Assembly (NCBI GenBank): GCA_015179125.1
Contig: WHVA01000142.1
Coordinates: 165,315-229,314, forward strand
DNA from: Gautieria morchelliformis
Taxonomy: Eukaryota; Basidiomycota; Agaricomycetes; Gomphales; Gomphaceae
Direction: 5' to 3'
Length of the DNA stretch: 64,000 bases
Shown: positions 57,241-64,000 of the stretch, one piece after another
How the letters are laid out: each line of letters opens with the position of its first letter
Position numbering within the stretch: the first letter of the stretch is position 1
Translations under genes and position numbers: made by a program
The notes under the pieces: model-generated
Told to the model about the DNA's origin: nothing
The model's input: the letters and a program-made list of their open reading frames with translations, nothing else
Database searches by the model: none

Positions 57241-58140
57241 CGGGTGTGGGTGCGGGTGTGGGTGCGGGTGTGGGTGCGGGTGTGAGTGCGGGTGTGGGTG
57301 CGGGTGTGGGTGCAGGTGCAGGTGCGGGTGCGGGTGCAGGTACGGGTGCGGGTGCAAGTACGGGTGCAGATGCGGGTGCAGGTGCGGGTGCAGGTGCGGG
57401 TGCAGGGACGGGTTGGGCGGCAACACGAAGGACGCGGGGGCGGAGGTGGGCGAGCTGGTGTAGGAGGACGGGGTGGTGGGGAAGCGGGTGGCGGCGGGTG
57501 CGGGTGCGGGCGCAGGTACGGGTGCAGGTACGGGTGCGGGTGCAAGTACGGGTGCAGATGCGGGTGCAGGTGCGGGTGCAGGTGCGGGTGCAGGGACGGG
57601 TTGGGCGGCAACATGAAGGACGCGGGGGCGGAGGTGGGCGAGCTGGTGTAGGAGGACGGGGTGGTGAGGAAGCGGGTGGCGGCGGGTGTGGGTGCAGGGA
57701 TGGGTTGGGTGGCAACGTGAAGGACGCGGGGGCGGAGGTGGGCGAGCTGGTGTAGGAGGACAGGGTGGTGGGGAAGCGGGCGGCGGTGGGTGCGGGTGCG
57801 GGCGCAGGTACGGGCGCAGGTGCGGGTGCGGGTGCAGGTATGGGTGCAGATGCAGGTGCAGGTGCGGGTGCGGGTGCAGGGACGGGTTGGGTGGCGACGC
57901 GAAGGACGCGGGGGCGGAGGTGGGCGAGCTGGTGTAGGAGGATGGGGTGGTGGGGAAGCAGGCGGCGGCGGGTGCGGGTGCGGGTGCAGGTACGGGGACG
58001 GGTTGGGCGACGACGTGAAGGATGCAGGGGGCGCACGCGTACGCGGCGGGGTGAGGGGTGCGGAGGTGGGCGAGCTGGTGCAGGAGGACGGGGTGGTGGG
58101 GGAACGGGCGGTGGCGGGTGCGGGTGCAGGTACGCGTGCC
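57150..58140. repeat. GGGTGC minisatellite in higher-order units
   Basis: Six-base GGGTGC/GGGTGT/GGTACG units are arranged in at least five larger blocks. Each block opens near 'gcgagctggtgtaggaggac' (about 57150, 57448, 57638, 57744, 57926 and 58070) and contains 'gggacgggttggg'. The minus strand is open for about 400 codons as Pro-Ala or His-Pro repeats, which is expected of a 6 bp unit and does not prove coding. The G-rich strand could form G-quadruplexes. Confidence 0.9.
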
Positions 58141-58649
58141 CTGGGACACGAATGTGCCTGGGCCGTGGCGCTCTGTGGGAGTCGAGTGGTCAGACACCCT
58201 GGTATGAGGAATACGGGCCAGGATACTCACGGAAGTTGGCCACTGGGGTTATGGGGGAGTTGACAGGGAGCTGCTGGTACTTGACGGTGAGCCTGTGGAG
58301 CTAAGCGAAAAGGCGCGATTGAAGAACAGGGTCAGCGGATGCTTCGAAGCCCGGGGCAAGTTCATATGGAAGACGAGTGCCGAACCAAGAGAGGCTGAAG
58401 TGTCTGTGGTGCGTGGTGTTGTCAATGGTGCAGCGCGGCAAACTGCCTATTATGAATCGGCATAACCCGACCAAGTTCGACTTGCCTTACCAACAATGGG
58501 AAATAACAAAAATAAAAGACAGCCCCCCACCAAGTCAACACGAGCAACGAAAAGGTCAAAGAACCTCCAGAGGAACTGTTACCTGACATAGCGGGAATTC
58601 AGGGCAAAGGTCGGTTTATATATAATGATGCTATTTCAAGCTCACCAGT

Positions 58650-60160
58650 TATTTAGAATCTGTTCAAACTACTAGCACTTTTCAACCGCAACGTCAGGCG
58701 GCAAAAAAAGTAACTTTTGAAGACTTAGAATCTGAGTCAGGGTCTTCATATGAGGAAGAGACCCAGCCGGCTCAAAGTGCATCCGAGTCCAAAGCCGAGC
58801 CCGAGTCTGAAGAGTTAGTAGAGGTGGCAGTTCCCAAACAGGTAAAGGATATTGACGAACCTGGTATGCCATCATATTTTTCATTTATAATTTGATGCTC
58901 ATTTCACGGCCTAGTAATTATCTTGCGTGTTCCGGATGGCACTGAAGCCGAAGGGTTTGTTGAGCGTGTGAAGCTTCCTGCCAATGTCAGTTACAAGAAG
59001 GTCGAGGAACGTATCTTCAAAGCGATAGGGTGCTATCAAACAGTGAAAAAGATGCCGCACCTAGCTTACCGGCTCAAAGGTGTGCGAGATAAACACCTTT
59101 CGAAACTGGCAAAAGAAGAGGACTGGGACAACCTCAAGGATGATGTGAAGGGCGCTCAGGCAAGGAAGAAAAAGGGCGATGCCAGTGGCGTGGAAGTAAA
59201 CATCGTTCTTCTGGATGAAAGTGTACGTGTGCGTGTGACTTCGCATGGCAGCCGCATCTGATATTATAAGAATTATAGTACATCGCATCGCTTCGCATAC
59301 ACTTTCCAGGAAAAGGGACAAAACTGTGACAAATGCAGCTGGCAGGGGCAAAAAGAAGAAAGCTCGTATTCAGGACTTGAACACCGATTCTGACACTGAA
59401 GGATCTGAGATCGAAGAGCATGGCCTACCGACAAAACGGGAAAGGGATTTCATGGAGGCGTTGAAGGCAGAGTATTCAAACTGTGTCAAACCGGCATGTG
59501 CTTCAAAAGTCTGCAAACTGAATAAGAACGGAGAGCACACGCATTTATCATGGCGCCAACTCCAGTCCTGGGTAACAGCCTTGGTGAGTACAACCTTTGC
59601 ATTTATATGTATTACTCGCTGCTAATAATGCGAATTTAGGTTTCTAACATTCACGGGGTCACTCTGAAAGTTCCTCCAAACAACGCTCACTTCGAAGATT
59701 TCCATTATCGCAAAGACTCCATTCAAAAAGAGAAGACCGATGAAGGGTCAACGGCGAACCTGCCCGGCGCTGCATTGGGTCTTCAAGGATCATTTCCTAT
59801 GATGATGTTCCCACCAATTGACTATCAAATGTTTGCTCAGAACATGGTCCTGAACCGCCCTGTTACTCCAGTCAATCCTGACAAGAGACCGGAACAGTTG
59901 ACCCCTGCGACTCCCGGTGACATCGCTTACCCAAGCATCGAAGAGTTTCTTGACGATGTCCGTAATTGGCCTGAGGCTAGGGGGCGGAACATTGACGAAT
60001 TCAAAGGTAAATTTGAAGCAAACAACGTTTACTTCCTAAACGAACTGAAGGAGGTGACGGCTGATGTGCTCATGGCCAACATCGGGATGTCATGGGGTGA
60101 CGCGAATTCATCAAAGGAGCGGCTAGAAAGGCTATAAGGAAGCTTGCTAAGAAGGTGTGA
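58650..60160 (+). CDS. Basidiomycete protein with C-terminal SAM-like helical region
   Basis: The N-terminal exon, from about 58650, is acidic and Ser/Glu-rich ('KKVTFEDLESESGSSYEEET'). It is joined by the intron GTATGC...CCTAG (58863-58914) to 'ILRVPDGTEAEGFVERVKLP', which continues to about 59219. After another intron a basic stretch leads to 'TKRERDFMEALKAEYSNC' and to two Cys-containing motifs ending 'HLSWRQLQSWVTALV', then a third exon from 59641. The C-terminus 'NIDEFKGKFEANNVYFLNEL' with 'LMANIGMSWGDA' looks like a SAM-type helical bundle. The natural ending 'FIKGAARKAIRKLAKKV' is in another frame: one base seems lost near 60110, and the current frame stops at 60137. Start codon not fixed; a TATATATAA lies at 58617-58625. 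Function unknown. Similar proteins are common in Agaricomycete accessory DNA. Confidence 0.6.
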
Positions 60161-60461
60161 GAGGGAGACAAGCAGAATTATGCCAGTAGGACACAATAAT
60201 TAGATTTACTATATACATCAAAAAGAACAATTTAGAGAATTATGGATATTTGAGATCGGCGGCCTTAGTACCGTCTGAGGCAGCGCACGGCACATTATTG
60301 GTATTTAACCTTGAGGCTGCTACCACCAACACACCGCAAGAATGATGGTTCACTTGTCACGTGACTTGTCCGCATGTTGACAACAGCTCTGCCTCTCAGA
60401 CTCGCACAACATAGCTCTTTACTTGTTGTCTGCCTCTAATTCTCGATATTTGTTATTCCAG

Positions 60462-62400
60462 ATGCCATCAACACCGCCCCAATCTCTCAAGCTTCCATTG
60501 ATGATGAGCACACCATATAGCGCCAGTTCCAGTAAATCTCATGAATCACACATTCGGACCCAGGATGATTTGAAAAAGCTGATGAAGGGTGAGTTCTCCG
60601 CTGCGATATTCGAGAGTAATTCTCTGCTTGAAGAGCGCTGTCGGGCGGATCAAAAAATTGTCGACGCTGTCCTATCCAAACTGAAACCTGGCGTGTTCTG
60701 GGACAGCCCAACCGAGACTTTCAAGGAATGGCCCAGCCGCACTGGTCCAGAAAGCGCTCATTATGCGCCATTGGAGTGGTTACTCAACCAGATTCTGTCC
60801 ATCTCCTCCCAAAAGCTGCCGAATGGCAATATCCACCGAGGTCTTCAGTTTTACGTGAACGGTCGGGAAATGGCTGAAGGACTTGACACAGACTCCCCCC
60901 TAAAACCAGACCTTGTTGGTTGTCAGTCTGTTGGTGAGAGCCGAGGCTCGAAGCCGAAGTTCTCATGGAACGAGGCTGAAATTTGCGTAGAGGTGAAGAA
61001 GAACTGGCCTGGTTTGATCCTGCAGTCAAGCACGTACGCGCGCTGTATGTTCACACACCGATTGGATAGACTCTTCGTCACTGTTATCCATTTCAACAAC
61101 GCAATGATGGGGGTGCGCTTCGGATTTTATTCTCGCATGGGTCTGGTTGTTACGCCGGAACTTGACCTCTCGAAGGAGGGAGGCTTTAAAGGATTTGTCC
61201 GCGGAGTGGTTGGGATTAATTCTTGGACCGACACAAACCACGCTGGAATCGATACTACTCGTACCATCACAGACATTGCGATTCCCGAGAGGGGTATATT
61301 CAAGATTTCAAAAACACTTTGTGACCGACGTTGCGTTCGCGGACGAGCAACGCGTGTGTATCTTTTTGGTCAAGAAGGGTGCGTTTTGACGTTTAGAGAT
61401 CTGGGCCAGTAGTTAACAATTGGGTTTGAAGATGCAACCGCCACCGATGGTTCTCCCGCTCAACCTTCGTCCACTCACCGGTATAACTTACGAAGTCACC
61501 AACCCCCGCGTTCTCAGCCTGGAAAAGAGACTGACAGTCGAGAACCCTTGAGGTTGAATGGAGGCATATCTTTTCTCTTGCCGGACACTGTCATTCTGAA
61601 AGATTCATGGCCATTGAAAACCATAACGAAGAACGCACAATGTTTGGAGCGTTATCGGGTGGATTTGCACTGCGAGACATCCTTGTCTCATACCCTGTCG
61701 AGGACGGAATGGATAAGCTCATACCTGATGATGCAACGTATTGGCCCGTGTGTGTGCCAGAGCCATACGCCGGGGTTAGGCCTGACGAACGAATACATAT
61801 GCGATCTGTTTTTGAGACCCAAGGGACGTCACTGCGAGCTGCACAAAGTCCTCGATTGCTCGTGCATTGCATAGTGCACGCCATGTTGGGTATGTGAACG
61901 AAGAGGGCATCGGACATGATTTACCTATAATGGTGATCGACAGGGCATTTTGGGCTGTTTAAGAACGGCTGGTTGCACCGCGACGTAAGCGTCGGAACGT
62001 CATGCTGATGGATGAAGCTGAGCGGCCGCTGTGGCAGAGTACGTACCGGTCTTTCACATCAGTCCTTTCGTTTTTTTTATGTTTGCTTCAGTTTTGCCAT
62101 GACTCAAGAAGTTACTAGATGTGTGGGATTCATATGCGATGGGGACCAGGCGATTCGTTGGATGGATCAGAAGCGGGAATTAGCAAAGCATCGCTCGGTG
62201 GGTCTTTAGTTGTGTGTGCGGCTTGTGATTTACATGGTTCTAGGGTACGCTGCCTTTCATGTCTCAGGCGCTGATTGTTGGCTTGGGACTCTGGAACGCA
62301 AGTTGTGCACCAAGTAATTGATGACCTGGAGTCGTTTATATGGGTTTTATTTTGGTCGATTCTGGAGATTCTGGAGACCAAGGGGGCACTCACGCTACTA
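60462..62400 (+). pseudogene. FunK1-type fungal protein kinase, 3' truncated
   Basis: The N-terminal FunK1 region is well conserved: 'KPDLVGC', 'CVEVKKNWPGLILQSSTYAR', 'GFKGFVRGVVGINSW' and 'LCDRRCVRGRATRVYLFGQE' (open to 61412). After an intron-like stretch the kinase part follows: 'ILKDSWPLKTITKN' (near 61595), then 'NGWLHRDVSVGNVMLMDEAE' with the HRD catalytic loop (near 61970), 'GTLPFMSQALI' and 'DDLESFIWVLFW' (near 62340). FunK1 kinases are a Ser/Thr-like family expanded in multicellular basidiomycetes. From about 62400 the sequence instead belongs to an antisense Tc1/mariner transposase, so the kinase C-lobe end is lost. Exon borders were not fully resolved. I label it a pseudogene because of the truncation. 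Confidence 0.75.
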
Positions 62401-62404
62401 GAAC

Positions 62405-62949
62405 TGAATTACGAATTGGAAAGCAGTCCGCGAGGCTTCACAGCGCTCTGCGGCTGCCCGTGAAAGCTGGGTTGGAGACAAATATAAAGGTTGTCATTCT
62501 TCGAGGATTTAATGACTCACTTTCTTTCTTTGCAAGCCAAGATGTCGAAGTGTCCTCCAGACAGTTGATATACTTACTAAAATACCATGCTGCACCTCTA
62601 GCTCTTCGACAAGCTCATCGAGGTAAAGATCGGGCGAGCGTTCAAGAAGCGCAAGAAGAAACTGTTATAAAATAAAATAAGCTACAGCTAAACACAGACA
62701 TGAATTACTTACTTCACTCTGAGCTGAGGTCATTTTTGACCCATGAGATAGCCGCTTTGGCTCTGCCACGACGTCTCCAACATCCCGCCAGAGTTTGATT
62801 GTGCGTTGAACTACACGTAGTGACATATCGAGGTCAATTGCAATATCGGTTGATTTCTTGTTGAGCTTGAATTTTTGGTGTATAACGCGATCCCGCAGAT
62901 CCTTGCTGTACATGTGACGAACAGGTTTAGGGTTGCCAGGGCGAGGCAT
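62405..62949 (-). pseudogene. Tc1/mariner transposase, N-terminal half only
   Basis: Three exons read in phase: 62949-62713, 62661-62521 and 62466 to about 62410. The N-terminus 'MPRPGNPKPV' leads to a helix-turn-helix 'KSTDIAIDLDMSLRVVQRTI', then 'LLALLERSPDLYLDELVEEL', 'VSISTVWRTLRHLGLQRKK' and 'LSRAAAERCEASRTAFQ'. These are the DNA-binding and linker parts of basidiomycete Tc1-like transposases. The DDE catalytic domain is absent: the match stops where kinase sequence begins on the other strand. No terminal inverted repeats were recognised. Confidence 0.8.
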
Positions 62950-63233
62950 ATGAGCGATGGGTGGGTAGTACATACAAGGAGAACGGAAGTTCCCGAAACA
63001 CACACCCTGACCAAGAATTCTATGAATGAATCGTGCAACAGCATTTGCACCCTTACTCCCAATGCTGAACCCCAACTCAAGTGTAATTTTCAGGTGTCGA
63101 ATGGCCACTATCCCGTTTTTATTGGTGAGTTTGCTACTTATGCTTACTTTACATCCTTGCTGAAAGGGCTGTCACGCGTCCCAACTACAAGTCCACCATT
63201 GTGACTTGAAGCGCCCCTTCTACTCGTACAAGC

Positions 63234-63560
63234 ATGAGCAGTTCCTTCCTGTCGTCCACCCGCACCCCAACCGACCGTGGCTCCATCACTCCTACCGTCA
63301 ACACCCTCGCGATGACCACCGCCACGTCCCGCGCCTCCACGCGCTACCGCAACACCAACCGCGGCGACGCCCTCGCACGCCTCGAGGGCCGCCAGCCCAG
63401 TCGTGTCACGTCCACGCTCCCATCCCTCTACTGGCTGCCGTTTGGGCCGGTATCCCCCATGTCCCCTGCGTGGAGTCCCCTGGGTGTCAAGGTGTGTCGA
63501 CGCCCCCGCACCCTGCTAACCATATGCCCAGTCTCCTCACGATGAGCTCCGTGTCGTCCG
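63234..63560 (+). CDS. Possible first exon(s) of an unrecognised Ser/Thr-rich protein
   Basis: The frame begins 'MSSSFLSSTRTPTDRGSITP' and continues 'RYRNTNRGDALARLEGRQPS' to about 63398. Its codon use looks like coding sequence. A possible GTGTGT...CCCAG intron lies at 63493-63531. The sequence then runs into the right inverted-repeat arm and its Pro/Thr/Arg-coding minisatellite. I do not recognise the protein. It may be a captured gene start or the 5' end of a gene fused to the repeat. Confidence 0.35.
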
Positions 63561-63589
63561 TGCTGCAATCGCACCCGCACCTACCGTCC

Positions 63590-64000
63590 TGCACCCGTAC
63601 CTGCACCCGTACCTGCACCCGCACCCGCACCTGCACCCGCACCCGCACCGCCGCCGCCCGCTCCCCACCACCCCGTCCTCCTATACCAGCTCGCCCACCC
63701 CAGCACCTCCGCGCCCCTCACCCCACCGCATACGTGTGCGCCCCCGCGGTTTCCGAGCTCAAGAACGTGTCAGGATCGGCGAAGTTGCCTTATGGTGCAT
63801 TGGCACTCGGTGCGGAAGGGATCAAAGATTTCGGGGCTTATGCTACACAGGAGGAAATCCGACATCGAGAATGAACACCTACCGTCAGATCTCACTGATC
63901 CAATGTCAGAAGAAGCTAAGCCCTTCCTCTCCAATCCTATGACACCCTCTTCTGGAGATTCTCCTGTAGTGGGTTCTCACCATTAGTCAAAGTAGCAAAC
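63590..64000. repeat. Right arm of the large inverted repeat
   Basis: Reverse complement of 56844-57240 with a shorter GGGTGC array and few substitutions. Notable shared words are 'cgaaatctttgatcccttcc' and 'ggagaatctccagaagaggg' (as read on the left arm). It runs to the last base of the window. Confidence 0.9.

Noticed and set aside
56859..58230. Up to 419-codon minus-strand frames of His-Pro, Pro-Ala and Thr-Arg repeats
   Set aside because: All three frames are open because the unit is six bases long. This is a minisatellite, not evidence for a protein.
62580..62670. Plus-strand frame ending 'LIEVKIGRAFKKRKKKLL' as the C-terminus of the FunK1 kinase
   Set aside because: The opposite strand of the same bases encodes 'LLALLERSPDLYLDELVEEL' of a Tc1-like transposase with consistent splice sites, so the basic tail is an antisense artefact.
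1..64000. Secondary metabolite cluster or bacterial-type defence system
   Set aside because: No backbone synthase, terpene cyclase, nuclease-helicase operon, CRISPR repeat or comparable module was seen. The host genes are unrelated housekeeping and signalling genes.

Overview
The window looks like nuclear DNA of a filamentous basidiomycete of the Agaricomycetes. Reasons: genes split by many 45-105 nt GT-AG introns, a Zn2Cys6 regulator, a LysM protein, F-box proteins, a FunK1-type kinase, an Agaricomycete-like G-alpha, and chromodomain Ty3/Gypsy, Ty1/Copia and Tc1/mariner elements. A Rhizoctonia-like member of the Cantharellales is possible but cannot be proven from this sequence alone. There is no rRNA, CRISPR array or bacterial-style operon.

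Layout. 1-1.15 kb is a degenerate tandem array. 3.2-5.6 kb holds an F-box gene between two direct repeats carrying a telomere-like motif. 5.9-11.4 kb (minus) is a complete 11-exon P4-ATPase lipid flippase. 12.2-13.7 kb has a weak proline-rich gene candidate. 15.0-16.1 kb (minus) is ribosomal protein eL8. 16.2-19.5 kb has no recognisable gene. 19.8-29.5 kb is the richest host-gene block: an atypical 15-exon G-alpha subunit, a dienelactone hydrolase family gene, a Zn2Cys6 transcription factor diverging from that hydrolase across 139 bp, and a secreted two-LysM protein. For five genes the exon models were worked out base by base and sum exactly to whole codons: the first F-box gene (388 aa), flippase (1646 aa), eL8 (267 aa), G-alpha (474 aa) and hydrolase (247 aa). 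The LysM protein (179 aa) and second F-box gene (386 aa) also close in frame.

30-64 kb is dominated by mobile DNA. An inverted-repeat-bounded segment (30.1-32.4 kb) carries a decayed fragment of an Ase1/MAP65-type gene. At 32.6-33.9 kb lies an inverted paralogue of the F-box gene. Its upstream region was split by a Copia-like element (34.1-43.7 kb), which was itself split by a nearly intact, very young Ty3/Gypsy chromovirus (35.6-43.6 kb); the ancestral promoter sequence now lies about 10 kb from the start codon. The chromovirus has an extra ORF on the opposite strand next to its 3' LTR, encoding a coiled-coil protein with a cysteine cluster.

44-56 kb is a graveyard of Copia and Gypsy fragments. 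It includes two solo LTRs with target-site duplications, a second internally deleted chromovirus, a 642 bp inverted-repeat element with an empty site for comparison, a tRNA-Lys-like insertion with an 11 bp duplication, and a Copia/Gypsy RNase H chimera. 56.8-64 kb is bounded by a roughly 400 bp inverted repeat with GGGTGC minisatellites. It encloses a SAM-like basidiomycete protein and a FunK1 kinase gene whose 3' end meets an antisense Tc1/mariner transposase fragment.
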